Source: Acidimicrobiaceae bacterium (GTDB taxonomy: Bacteria > Actinomycetota > Acidimicrobiia > Acidimicrobiales > RAAP-2). Taken from it: DNA of 6,386 nucleotides. The notes beneath the pieces are model-generated. The model saw only the letters and a program-made list of their open reading frames with translations, did no database searches and was not told the origin of the DNA. Position 1 is the first letter of the stretch, and each line of letters begins with the position of its first letter. The translations under genes were made by a program, and so were the position numbers. The DNA lies in the NCBI GenBank assembly GCA_003133075.1, contig PKZN01000152.1, forward strand, positions 1-6,386, given 5' to 3'. Shown here one piece after another: positions 1-5,920 of the stretch.

Positions 1-272
1 AGCTGGTCGTTGATCAACACCGCCGCGTTCTCGTCGAACTTGATGTAGGAACCGTCGGGACGGCGCTTCTCCTTGGCGGTGCGCACGACGACGCAGCGCA
101 CCACGTCGCCCTTTTTCACCGCGGCGCCGGGGATGGCGTCTTTCACCGTGGCGATGAAGACGTCACCGATCGAGGCGTAGCGACGGCGCGAACCGCCGAG
201 CACGCGGATGCAGAGGACTTCTTTCGCCCCGGAGTTGTCGGCCACCTTGAGGCGGCTCTCTTGCTGGATCAT
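1..272 (-). CDS. rplN: 50S ribosomal protein L14, N-terminal 90 residues (cut by window edge)
   Basis: L14 binds 23S rRNA on the interface side of the large subunit and contributes to an inter-subunit bridge. The visible protein begins MIQQESRLKVADNSGAKEVL, the family's diagnostic opening, and continues through CIRVLGG, RRYASIGDVFIATVKDA and RRPDGSYIKFDENAAVLIND. The last motif is the conserved core around residues 71-89. A full L14 is about 122 residues, so roughly the last 32 lie outside the window; this is an edge effect, not a truncation. The ATG start (272-270) overlaps the rpsQ TGA in an ATGA arrangement, and a GGAG lies 8 bases upstream at 284-281. Nothing in the visible part is unusual. 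Confidence 0.98.
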   Translation of the reverse strand, partial: MIQQESRLKVADNSGAKEVLCIRVLGGSRRRYASIGDVFIATVKDAIPGAAVKKGDVVRCVVVRTAKEKRRPDGSYIKFDENAAVLINDQ

Positions 273-544
273 CGGGCACGCTCCACTACTTCGGTCAGGC
301 GCCAGCGCTTGAGCTTGGACAGCGGTCGCGTCTCTTGGACCCGCACCTTGTCGCCGACCTTGGCCTCGTTCTTCTCGTCGTGCACGTAGAGCTTCTTGGT
401 GCGCTGGACGGTCTTGCCGTAGCGGGCGTGGCTGACGCGCTCGTTGACCGCGACGACCAGCGTCGAGTTCATCTTGTCGCTCACCACAACGCCCTCGCGG
501 ACCTTACGGGGATTGGGACGGGATTCGTTGGTCGCGTCACTCAT
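269..544 (-). CDS. rpsQ: 30S ribosomal protein S17
   Basis: S17 is a primary 16S rRNA-binding protein of the 30S body with an OB-type fold. The 91 residues have a short polar N-terminal segment (about residues 1-13), then the family core: KVREGVVVSDKMNSTLVVAV (14-33), HARYGKTVQRTKKLYVHDE (39-57) and the KVGDKVRVQETRPLSKLKRWRL segment near the C-terminus. Length is typical for actinobacterial S17. The start is supported by AAGGTGA at 557-551, with a 6-base spacer. The ATG overlaps the rpmC stop (ATGA), and its own TGA overlaps the rplN start in the same way, so translation of L29, S17 and L14 is probably coupled. Confidence 0.98.
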   Translation of the reverse strand: MSDATNESRPNPRKVREGVVVSDKMNSTLVVAVNERVSHARYGKTVQRTKKLYVHDEKNEAKVGDKVRVQETRPLSKLKRWRLTEVVERAR

Positions 545-780
545 GACTCTTCACCTTTTCCTAGGGCCTCCGCGGCCGCGATCTCGCGCTCGCGCAGGAA
601 CGTCGACAGGCGCGCGATGTCTTTTCGCACGGCGCCCAGTCGTGCCGAGTTGTCGAGTTGACCGGTGGCGAGTTGGAAACGCAGGTTGAACAACTCGCGT
701 CGGGACTCGCCGAGGCGCGAGAGCAGTTCGCTGTCGCCCAGTAGTCGCAGTTCGGCGACGTGGTCTCGGGTCTTCACCAT
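541..780 (-). CDS. rpmC: 50S ribosomal protein L29
   Basis: L29 is a small helical-hairpin protein beside L23 near the mouth of the peptide exit tunnel. The 79-residue product carries the family signature in its middle and second helix: ELFNLRFQLATGQLDNSARL (about 29-48) followed by VRKDIARLSTFLRERE (about 51-66). A short Ala/Glu-rich tail makes it slightly longer than the 60-70 residues common in the family. Its ribosome-binding site is the strongest in the window: GGAGGTGA at 795-788, 7 bases from the ATG and made of the last codons of rplP. The start shares its A with the rplP TAA (TAATG). Confidence 0.97.
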   Translation of the reverse strand: MVKTRDHVAELRLLGDSELLSRLGESRRELFNLRFQLATGQLDNSARLGAVRKDIARLSTFLREREIAAAEALGKGEES

Positions 781-1217
781 TAGATGGTCACCTCCGGTGT
801 CCCGTGGGTACCGGGACGAATGACGAACTTGGCCTTGATCGGCAGCTTCTGGATGGCGCGTTCCATGGCGGCGCGCGCCAGGGTCTCATCCACTCCACCG
901 AGCTCGAAGAGCATGCGGCCGGGCTTGACGACGGCGACCCAGAACTCGGGGTTGCCCTTGCCCGAACCCATGCGGGTCTCGGCGGGCTTTTGGGTGACGG
1001 GCTTGTCGGGGAAGACCCGGATCCACACCTTGCCACCGCGCTTGACGTGACGGGTCATCGCGATACGGGCCGCCTCGATCTGACGGGCGGTGACCCAGCC
1101 CGATTCGAGCGCCTGGATACCGAAGTCGCCGAAGTTGAGGTCGACCCCGCCCTTGGCGAGACCGCCGCGACGACCGCGCATCTGCTTGCGGTACTTGACC
1201 TTACGAGGCATCAACAT
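780..1217 (-). CDS. rplP: 50S ribosomal protein L16
   Basis: L16 sits near the A site and peptidyl-transferase centre of the large subunit and helps position aminoacyl-tRNA. The 145-residue protein matches the family along its length: MLMPRKVKYRK at the start, LTARQIEAAR-like WVTARQIEAARIAMTRHVKR (41-60), GGKVWIRVFPDKPVTQKP (61-78), and RMGSGKGNPEFWVAVVKPG. Arg82 in RMGSGKG aligns with the E. coli L16 arginine that is hydroxylated; whether that happens here is unknown. The first ATG fits the family's usual MLxP opening better than the internal ATG two codons later. GGAG lies at 1226-1223 with a 5-base spacer, and only 2 bases separate the gene from the rpsC stop. Confidence 0.98.
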   Translation of the reverse strand: MLMPRKVKYRKQMRGRRGGLAKGGVDLNFGDFGIQALESGWVTARQIEAARIAMTRHVKRGGKVWIRVFPDKPVTQKPAETRMGSGKGNPEFWVAVVKPGRMLFELGGVDETLARAAMERAIQKLPIKAKFVIRPGTHGTPEVTI

Positions 1218-1219
1218 GA

Positions 1220-2263
1220 CTACTCCGCGTCCTTTCGAAAGTGCGGCGTGTCGGTGTGGTCACTCGAGGTACGTCGTTCGATCTCTTCTTCGACGCTCAG
1301 TTGCGCCTCGACCTCGGGGGTCGACGCCAACAGGTCCACCACGGGGGTCTCGGGGGCGTCCGCCTCGTCGGCGGCAGCCTCGTCGTTGGCCACCTCTAGG
1401 AGCTGGCTCTCGGGAATGCGAGCGTCTTCGGCGGCCTTGTTGGAGACACTGCCCTCCATTCCTTCGATCGTCGTGTCGGTGAACTCTTCGTCGGGTTGTA
1501 CCTCGACGCGACGGCGTCCGCCCCCGGCGCGCACGACACCCTTGGGGGCCGACGAGGACGAGCCGACCGGCAGCGCGTCGCCGGCCGCCATGGCCGCTTC
1601 GCGCACGATCTTCTCGTCGTTGTTGAGCTGGTAGGGCAGGATGTCGCCCTTGTAGATCCACACCTTCACGCCCACGCGACCCGTCGAGGTGCGAGCCTCG
1701 CGAAAGCCGTAGTCAATGTCCGCGCGCAACGTGTGCAGCGGCACGCGACCCTCGCGGTAGGACTCGCGGCGCGACATCTCCGCGCCACCGAGACGTCCCG
1801 AGGCCTGGATGCGTACACCCAGGGCGCCCGCCTTCTGGACGGTCTGGATGCCGCGCTTCATCGCGCGGCGAAAGGCCACGCGACGCAGCAACTGGTCGCA
1901 GATCCCCTGGGCGATCAAGGCCGCGTCGAGTTCGGGCTGCTTGATCTCTTGAATGTTCAACGAGATCTTGTTCTTCTGACCGGTGATCTTCTCTAAGTCC
2001 TTCTTCAGGCGCTCGGCCTCGGCCCCGCGCCGTCCAATCACGATGCCCGGGCGCGCGGTGTGGATGTCCACGCGTACGCGGTCCGAATTGCGCTCGATCT
2101 CGATGCGACTCACGGCCGCGCTCTCGAGCTGACGCGTCAGGTAGTCGCGGATCTTCCAGTCCTCGATGACGAGTTCCTTGTAGCCGCGCTCTTTGAACCA
2201 GCGCGACTTCCAGTCCGTCGTAATACCGAGACGGAAGCCGTAGGGGTTTACCTTCTGACCCAT
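1220..2263 (-). CDS. rpsC: 30S ribosomal protein S3 with long acidic C-terminal extension
   Basis: S3 is in the 30S head at the mRNA entry channel and takes part in mRNA unwinding. The protein opens with MGQKVNPYGFRLGIT. The KH type 2 domain carries its GxxG loop as GRRG at 77-80. The C-terminal domain has FRRAMKRGIQ (131-140), including the basic residues aligned with E. coli R131, R132 and K135, then SGRLGGAEMSR, YREGRVPLHTLRADIDYG and GVKVWIYKGDILP (198-210). At 347 residues it is more than 100 longer than E. coli S3 (233). The extra part has a small basic patch (K241 to R252), then a region rich in Asp/Glu: residues 254-329 contain 24 acidic and 2 basic residues. A strong GGAGGAG (2278-2272) lies 8 bases before the ATG, which shares its A with the rplV stop. 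Confidence 0.97.
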   Translation of the reverse strand: MGQKVNPYGFRLGITTDWKSRWFKERGYKELVIEDWKIRDYLTRQLESAAVSRIEIERNSDRVRVDIHTARPGIVIGRRGAEAERLKKDLEKITGQKNKISLNIQEIKQPELDAALIAQGICDQLLRRVAFRRAMKRGIQTVQKAGALGVRIQASGRLGGAEMSRRESYREGRVPLHTLRADIDYGFREARTSTGRVGVKVWIYKGDILPYQLNNDEKIVREAAMAAGDALPVGSSSSAPKGVVRAGGGRRRVEVQPDEEFTDTTIEGMEGSVSNKAAEDARIPESQLLEVANDEAAADEADAPETPVVDLLASTPEVEAQLSVEEEIERRTSSDHTDTPHFRKDAE

Positions 2264-3000
2264 TAGTTGGTCTCCTCCGTGGTGTCCTCGGACACCACTT
2301 GCTCGTGCTCTTCGACGTCCCCATCGGTCGTCTCTTCGGTCGCGTCCTCGGGTGAAGGGGTCTCGTCGTCGTAGTCGCTCGTCGGCGTGGTTCCCTCTTC
2401 GACGACCGCTTCGGCGTCGGTGGCGACCTCGGGGGTCACGGTCTCGAGGACGGCCTCGTCGGCCGTGGCGTCGAGCTCGGCCTGCTGGGCTTCGGCTTCG
2501 GCGGCGGCCTCACGGGTGGCTTCGCGCTTGTTGACACTCGCGGTCTGGTCCGCGCGGTGGCGAGATGACGCGACCCGACGCGAGCGACTCGCGGTCGCCT
2601 GGGCGCTGCGGGCGTTGCGCATCTGCTCGAGACGCTCTTCATCCATGCGCGAGACGATCACGGTGATGTGGGTCGAACGCTTGAAGATCTTGCCGGCGCG
2701 GCCTCGTGCGCGCGGCGAGAAGCGCTTCATGGTGATGCCTTCGTCCGCGAAGGCGGCCGAGACGTAGAGCTCCTCGGCGGCCATGGCGTCGTTGTTGACG
2801 GCGTTCGCGACCGCCGACGCCAAGACTTTGGCGATCACGTCGGCCGCTTCTCGGGTCGTGCCCGCGAGGATCTCCATGGCGGTGTTGACGTCCTCACCGC
2901 GCACGATGTTGAGCACCACGCGCGCCTTGGAGGCTGACATCTGGTAGCCACGCAGTGTGGCGCGAGTGCCCGGACGTTCGTTGGTCTTCGCGGCCGTCAT
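2263..3000 (-). CDS. rplV: 50S ribosomal protein L22 with ~125-residue charged C-terminal extension
   Basis: L22 binds several 23S rRNA domains, and its beta-hairpin lines the exit tunnel where macrolides bind. Residues 1-118 are a complete L22 core: RATLRGYQMSASKARVVLNI (13-32), the helix around EAADVIAKVLASAVANA, and the tunnel hairpin ITMKRFSPRARGRAGKIFKR (89-108) closing with HITVIVS. L22 is normally 110-120 residues; here it is 245. The tail has two parts: residues 119-163 with eleven Lys/Arg, then 164-245 with thirty Asp/Glu and no Lys or Arg. The tail is low-complexity (A, E, T, D, V, P) and predicted disordered by inspection. No strong Shine-Dalgarno is visible, so initiation probably relies on coupling through the TAATG overlap with rpsS. 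Confidence 0.96.
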   Translation of the reverse strand: MTAAKTNERPGTRATLRGYQMSASKARVVLNIVRGEDVNTAMEILAGTTREAADVIAKVLASAVANAVNNDAMAAEELYVSAAFADEGITMKRFSPRARGRAGKIFKRSTHITVIVSRMDEERLEQMRNARSAQATASRSRRVASSRHRADQTASVNKREATREAAAEAEAQQAELDATADEAVLETVTPEVATDAEAVVEEGTTPTSDYDDETPSPEDATEETTDGDVEEHEQVVSEDTTEETN

Positions 3001-3278
3001 TAGCGCCGTCCCGTCTTTTCTTGGCCCGCGTGGAACTTGAAGGTGCGCGTGGGAGCGAACTCACCGAGCTTGTGACCGACCATCGACTCGTTCACGAACA
3101 CCGGCACGTGGCGTCGCCCGTCGTGCACCGCGAAGGTGTGACCGACCATGTCGGGGATGACCGTCGAGCGACGACTCCAGGTCTTGATGACCTTCTTCTC
3201 GTTCGCGGCGTTCATCGCGTCCACCTTCTTTAAGAGGTGCGCGTCGATGAAGGGACCCTTTTTTAAGCTGCGTGACAT
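3000..3278 (-). CDS. rpsS: 30S ribosomal protein S19
   Basis: S19 lies in the 30S head, pairs with S13, and contacts the A-site tRNA region and an inter-subunit bridge. The 92 residues match the family throughout: MSRSLKKGPFIDAHLLKKVD, then KKVIKTWSRRSTVIPDMVGH, the TFAVHDGRRHVPVFVNESMVG segment, and HKLGEFAPTRTFKFH before a basic tail. Length is normal. A GGAGG (3293-3289) formed by the last arginine codons and stop of rplB lies 10 bases before the ATG, so the L2 C-terminus and the S19 ribosome-binding site share the same bases. Its TAA shares an A with the rplV start. Confidence 0.98.
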   Translation of the reverse strand: MSRSLKKGPFIDAHLLKKVDAMNAANEKKVIKTWSRRSTVIPDMVGHTFAVHDGRRHVPVFVNESMVGHKLGEFAPTRTFKFHAGQEKTGRR

Positions 3279-3285
3279 TCTCTAC

Positions 3286-4119
3286 CTACCTCCGCGCGCC
3301 GCGTCCACGGCGACGACGAATAATGAGCGCGTCCGAGGTCTTCGGCAGGCGCGTACGACCTTCGGGCTGACCCCAGGGCGACACCGGGTGACGACCACCC
3401 GAGGTCTTGCCCTCGCCACCACCGAGGGGGTGGTCGACGGGGTTCATGGCGACACCGCGCGTCTGGGGGCGTACGCCCTTCCAACGGTTGCGGCCGGCTT
3501 TGCCGATCTTGATGAGTTCGTGCTCGGAGTTACCAACGATGCCGAGCGTCGCGCGACAGTCGATCGGCACGCGGCGCATCTCGGTCGAGGGCAGTCGCAG
3601 GGTCGCGAAATCGCCGTCCTTGGCGACGAGCTGCACGCTCATGCCCGCGCTGCGCGCCATCTTGCCGCCGCCACCGGGGCGTAGTTCCACGTTGTGCACG
3701 GTGGAACCGGTCGGGATGAAGCGCATGGGTAGTGAGTTACCGGTGCGGATGTCGGCCTTCTGGCCGGACTCGACGTAGTCGCCGACCTTGAGGCCGTTCG
3801 GCGCCAGGATGTAGCGCTTCTCGCCGTCGGCGTAGTGCAGCAACGCGATGCGGCACGTCCGGTTCGGGTCGTATTCGATGGTGGCGACCTTGGCGGGGAT
3901 GTGATCCTTGTTGCGCTTGAAGTCGATCACGCGGTACTGCTGCTTGTGACCACCGCCGCGGTGACGCGAGGTCTTGCGGCCGTAGTTGTTGCGGCCACCG
4001 GACTTGGGCTTGGGCGAGAGCAACGACTTCTCGGGCGTCGAGGTGGTGAGCTCGGCGAAGTCCGAGACGCTCTGGAAACGGCGACCGGGGCTGGTTGGTT
4101 TGCGGTGTCGAAGGGCCAT
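3286..4119 (-). CDS. rplB: 50S ribosomal protein L2
   Basis: L2 is one of the most conserved large-subunit proteins, needed for subunit association and peptidyl-transferase activity. The 277 residues cover both RNA-binding domains: the N-terminal PTSPGRR (8-14), KSGGRNNYGRKTSRHRGGGH (39-58), the OB-like region with YRVIDFKRNKDHIPA and RYILAPNGLKVGD, then the SH3-like domain with LPMRFIPTGSTVHNVELRPG and GGKMARSAGMSVQLVA. The C-terminal catalytic-proximal segment reads MNPVDHPLGGGEG, followed by GGRHPVSPWG and a basic tail. His230 aligns with the functionally important E. coli His229, while the next His of the common bacterial DHPHGGGEG is Leu232. AAGGA (4129-4125) overlapping the rplW stop lies 5 bases from the ATG. 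Confidence 0.98.
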   Translation of the reverse strand: MALRHRKPTSPGRRFQSVSDFAELTTSTPEKSLLSPKPKSGGRNNYGRKTSRHRGGGHKQQYRVIDFKRNKDHIPAKVATIEYDPNRTCRIALLHYADGEKRYILAPNGLKVGDYVESGQKADIRTGNSLPMRFIPTGSTVHNVELRPGGGGKMARSAGMSVQLVAKDGDFATLRLPSTEMRRVPIDCRATLGIVGNSEHELIKIGKAGRNRWKGVRPQTRGVAMNPVDHPLGGGEGKTSGGRHPVSPWGQPEGRTRLPKTSDALIIRRRRGRGARR

Positions 4120-4127
4120 CAGCGTCC

Positions 4128-4418
4128 TTAGTTGTCGAAGAGGTTGATCGTGTCGCCCTGCTTCAGGGTGACGATGGCGCGCTTCGTGCCGGGCTTGGCG
4201 CCGCGCACGCCGGTTCGGCGGTTGCGGGTGTTCTTACCCTTGCGGTTCAGCGTGTTGACGTTGGTGACCTTGACGTTGAAGGCCTGCTCGACGGCGTTGC
4301 GCACGTCGATCTTGGTGGCGCGCGGGTCCACGACGAAGACGTAGGTGCCCCTATCCATCTGGGCGTAGGTCTTCTCCGAGACCACCGGGCGAATCAGGAT
4401 GCTCATGGCGTCACGCAT
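4128..4418 (-). CDS. rplW: 50S ribosomal protein L23
   Basis: L23 sits at the exit-tunnel opening and is the docking point for trigger factor and SRP. The 96 residues show the family pattern: ILIRPVVSEKTYAQM near the N-terminus (7-21), YVFVVDPRATKIDVRNAVEQ (26-45), then AFNVKVTNVNTLNRKGKNTR. The basic loop GVRGAKPGTKRAIVTLKQGD leads into the C-terminal strand. Length is normal. The start at 4418-4416 has AAGGAG (4433-4428) 8 bases upstream inside the last rplD codons and shares its A with the rplD TAA. A second Met at codon 5 is possible but lacks comparable spacing to that site. Confidence 0.97.
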   Translation of the reverse strand: MRDAMSILIRPVVSEKTYAQMDRGTYVFVVDPRATKIDVRNAVEQAFNVKVTNVNTLNRKGKNTRNRRTGVRGAKPGTKRAIVTLKQGDTINLFDN

Positions 4419-5098
4419 TAGAGGGACTCCTTCTTGGTGGGCAACGTGGCGTCGGTGAAGAGCAACCAGTCGCAGTCGAGGACGTCGTAGGCGTTGAGTT
4501 CGCCCGCGTCGATGGTCTTCACGTTCATGAGGTTGCGGAAGGCGCGCGTGGCGACGTGGTCCTCGCGCGAGACGACCGCCAAGATCTTGCCCTCGAGGCC
4601 GAGCGTCGAGAGTGCGGTGACGGCGTCTTTGGTCTTGGGCTCACTCCAGGGGCTGAAGTTGTCAATGACCGCAACCCGCTCCATCTCGGCGCGGTCCGAC
4701 AGCGCGGAATACAGCGCCAGCCGGATCATCTTCTTGGGCGTCTTCTGCTCGTAGCTACGAGGCTTGGGGCCGAGCGCGATACCACCGCCCGGGTAGTGCG
4801 GGGCGCGAATCGTGCCCTGGCGAGCGCCGCCGGTGCCCTTTTGGTTGAACGGCTTCTTACCGCCACCGCGGACCTCTTTACGAGTCTTGGTGGACTGGGT
4901 GCCCGAGCGCTTGGCGGCCAGTTGGGCCTTGATGACCTGGTGGAGGACGGCCATGTTGGGGGTGATGCCAAAGATCGTCGGCTCCAGGGCGACGGTGCCG
5001 AGCTCCGCGCCGGCCAGCGTGCGACGGGTGACCGACCGCTCAATCGGTGCGGGACGGTCCTTTTTGATGGGACCGCGAAGGGTGAAGGTGTCGCTCAT
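4418..5098 (-). CDS. rplD: 50S ribosomal protein L4
   Basis: L4 has a globular domain on the ribosome surface and a long loop reaching the exit-tunnel constriction; in E. coli it also represses its own operon by acting on the mRNA leader. The 226-residue protein has the recognisable core FGITPNMAVLHQVIKAQLAA (43-62), the tunnel-loop region TKTRKEVRGGGKKPFNQKGT (70-89) and GGARQGTIRAPHYPGGG, then KTPKKMIRLALYSALSDR and a C-terminal Rossmann-like part ending in a DWLLFTDATL-type motif. About 25 residues before the usual start of homology (around TLAGAELGTV) form an N-terminal extension. GGAGGG (5109-5104) lies 5 bases before the ATG, which overlaps the rplC stop (ATGA), so the longer start is well supported. 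Confidence 0.97.
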   Translation of the reverse strand: MSDTFTLRGPIKKDRPAPIERSVTRRTLAGAELGTVALEPTIFGITPNMAVLHQVIKAQLAAKRSGTQSTKTRKEVRGGGKKPFNQKGTGGARQGTIRAPHYPGGGIALGPKPRSYEQKTPKKMIRLALYSALSDRAEMERVAVIDNFSPWSEPKTKDAVTALSTLGLEGKILAVVSREDHVATRAFRNLMNVKTIDAGELNAYDVLDCDWLLFTDATLPTKKESL

Positions 5099-5754
5099 CG
5101 GTTCCCTCCGGCCTTCATCGGGTTCTTGACCGAAGTACGCAGCACCACGACGCCGCCACGGGGGCCCGGGACGGCACCCTTAACGAGAACCAGGTGGCGC
5201 TCGGCGTCAACCGAGATGACTTCTAGGTTCGTGGTCGTGACTTGGCTACCGCCCATGCGACCGGCCATCTTCGTGCCCTTAAAGACGCGGCCGGGCGTGG
5301 CGCAGGCGCCAATGGACCCCGGCGCGCGGTGGTGCTTGTGGTTACCGTGCGCGGCACCTTGACCGGAGAAGTTGTGGCGCTTCATGCCACCGGCGAAGCC
5401 CTTGCCCTTGGAGACGGCCGTCGCGTCGATCATCTCGCCCTTTTCGAAGGAGTCGACCAAGATCTCTTGGCCGACGCTGTAGCCGGTCACGTCGTCGATG
5501 CGCAGTTCGATGAGCTTCTTGCCGGGGGTGACCCCGGCCTTTTCGTAGTGGCCCAACTCGGGCTTGGTCATGGTAGAGGTTCGGCGTGTGCCCCAGGTCA
5601 CCTGGAGCGCGGAATAGCCCTCTTTCTCGGGGGTCTTCACCTGGACGACGCGCGCGGGGGCGACCCGGACCACCGTCACCGGGATCGCCCGGTTCTGGTC
5701 GTCCCAGACCTGGGTCATGCCCACCTTCTCGCCGACGATCGCTTTGGTCGCCAC
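5095..5754 (-). CDS. rplC: 50S ribosomal protein L3, GTG start
   Basis: L3 nucleates large-subunit assembly, and its internal loop reaches towards the peptidyl-transferase centre. The 219 residues include AIVGEKVGMTQVW (5-17), the central SKGKGFAGGMKRHNFSGQG (115-133), AHGNHKHHRAPGSIGACATPG (135-155 region) and GRVFKGTKMAGRMG. Where E. coli L3 has the methylated Gln150, this protein has Ala150, as in other actinobacterial L3 I recall, so that glutamine modification is not expected. The start is GTG at 5754-5752: conserved homology begins at once, and no in-frame start occurs just upstream. A purine-rich GAGGAAGAGGAA stretch (about 5769-5758) supplies the ribosome-binding site. It is the first gene after the 215-nt gap, so probably the first gene of its transcription unit. 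Confidence 0.97.
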   Translation of the reverse strand: MATKAIVGEKVGMTQVWDDQNRAIPVTVVRVAPARVVQVKTPEKEGYSALQVTWGTRRTSTMTKPELGHYEKAGVTPGKKLIELRIDDVTGYSVGQEILVDSFEKGEMIDATAVSKGKGFAGGMKRHNFSGQGAAHGNHKHHRAPGSIGACATPGRVFKGTKMAGRMGGSQVTTTNLEVISVDAERHLVLVKGAVPGPRGGVVVLRTSVKNPMKAGGNR

Positions 5755-5801
5755 GTTTTCCTCTTCCTCTTCAGTTTCTCTACGTCGACCAGGGCCGACA
5801 T
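5715..5801 (-). CDS. Possible 28-codon upstream ORF overlapping the rplC start
   Basis: An ATG at 5801-5799 opens a 28-codon frame that runs through the rplC ribosome-binding site and start codon in a different frame and stops at 5717-5715, 37 bases inside rplC. It has a ribosome-binding-like GGAG (5812-5809) 7 bases upstream, which sits in the 3' arm of the 5806-5840 hairpin. The predicted peptide begins MSALVDVEKLKRKRK and is strongly basic later. I know no family it resembles. It could be a translated leader peptide affecting rplC initiation, or chance; the second half simply reads rplC codons out of frame. Confidence 0.22.
   Translation of the reverse strand: MSALVDVEKLKRKRKTWRPKRSSARRWA
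5760..5769 (-). promoter_or_regulatory. Purine-rich ribosome-binding site for rplC
   Basis: On the mRNA strand two GAGG repeats (5769-5766 and 5763-5760) lie 11 and 5 bases before the GTG start. Either can pair with the 16S 3' end; the nearer one has the better spacing. This site fixes the GTG as the rplC start. Confidence 0.75.
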
Positions 5802-5805
5802 ACAG

Positions 5806-5840
5806 ACGCTCCGCCGGGTCACAAAACCCGAACGGAGCGC
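5806..5840 (-). promoter_or_regulatory. Two-part hairpin in the rplC leader
   Basis: In the mRNA, 5840-5833 pairs with 5813-5806 (8 bp, the outermost a G-U), then an asymmetric internal loop (UU opposite G), then 5830-5826 pairs with 5819-5815 (5 bp) around a 6-nt loop. This is the longest stem in the gap. Its 3' arm contains the GGAG preceding the candidate upstream ORF, so folding would hide that site. Pairing was worked out by hand; no free energy was computed. Confidence 0.5.
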
Positions 5841-5851
5841 TCGACTTGGTG

Positions 5852-5880
5852 GTTCAGCGTTCCCCGGAGGGCAACTGAAC
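5852..5880 (-). promoter_or_regulatory. Hairpin in the rplC leader (GTTCAG/CTGAAC)
   Basis: GUUCAG (5880-5875) pairs with CUGAAC (5857-5852) as a 6-bp outer stem. A two-base bulge, UU/AA, a G-G mismatch and CCC/GGG continue inward to a UCC loop. The interruptions resemble the irregular stems often used as protein-binding sites, but no rRNA mimicry was established. Confidence 0.4.
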
Positions 5881-5894
5881 ACGTCTGCTGTGCA

Positions 5895-5914
5895 CCCCGT
5901 CCGAACGAACGGGG
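5895..5914 (-). promoter_or_regulatory. Compact 8-bp hairpin in the rplC leader
   Basis: In the mRNA CCCCGUUC pairs with GGACGGGG around a GUUC tetraloop, with one U-G wobble that would be an A-C mismatch if the plus strand were the transcript. The wobble therefore favours function, if any, on the minus-strand RNA. No U-run follows, so it is not a canonical terminator. It begins about where the candidate promoter would start transcription. Confidence 0.45.
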
Positions 5915-5920
5915 CTATTA

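Noticed and set aside
804..1634. 276-codon open frame on the plus strand
   Set aside because: It lies antisense to rplP and rpsC, whose protein identity is unambiguous; long antisense frames are expected in GC-rich codon usage, and the translation resembles no family.
1713..2324. 203-codon minus-strand frame overlapping rpsC and the rplV end
   Set aside because: It is an alternate frame of rpsC on the same strand; the rpsC frame has full S3 homology.
2266..2646. Frameshift or gene fusion creating the L22 tail
   Set aside because: The frame stays open with normal GC-rich codon use, ends exactly at the TAATG junction with rpsC, and its last codons form the rpsC ribosome-binding site, so the tail looks like an established part of the gene.
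4556..5362. 268-codon plus-strand open frame across rplD and rplC
   Set aside because: Shadow of two certain ribosomal genes, with low-complexity Arg/Ala/Gly/Leu composition and no recognisable domain.
5895..5914. Rho-independent terminator after rpsJ
   Set aside because: The stem is good, but no U-run follows on the mRNA strand, and the same holds for the other hairpins in the gap.
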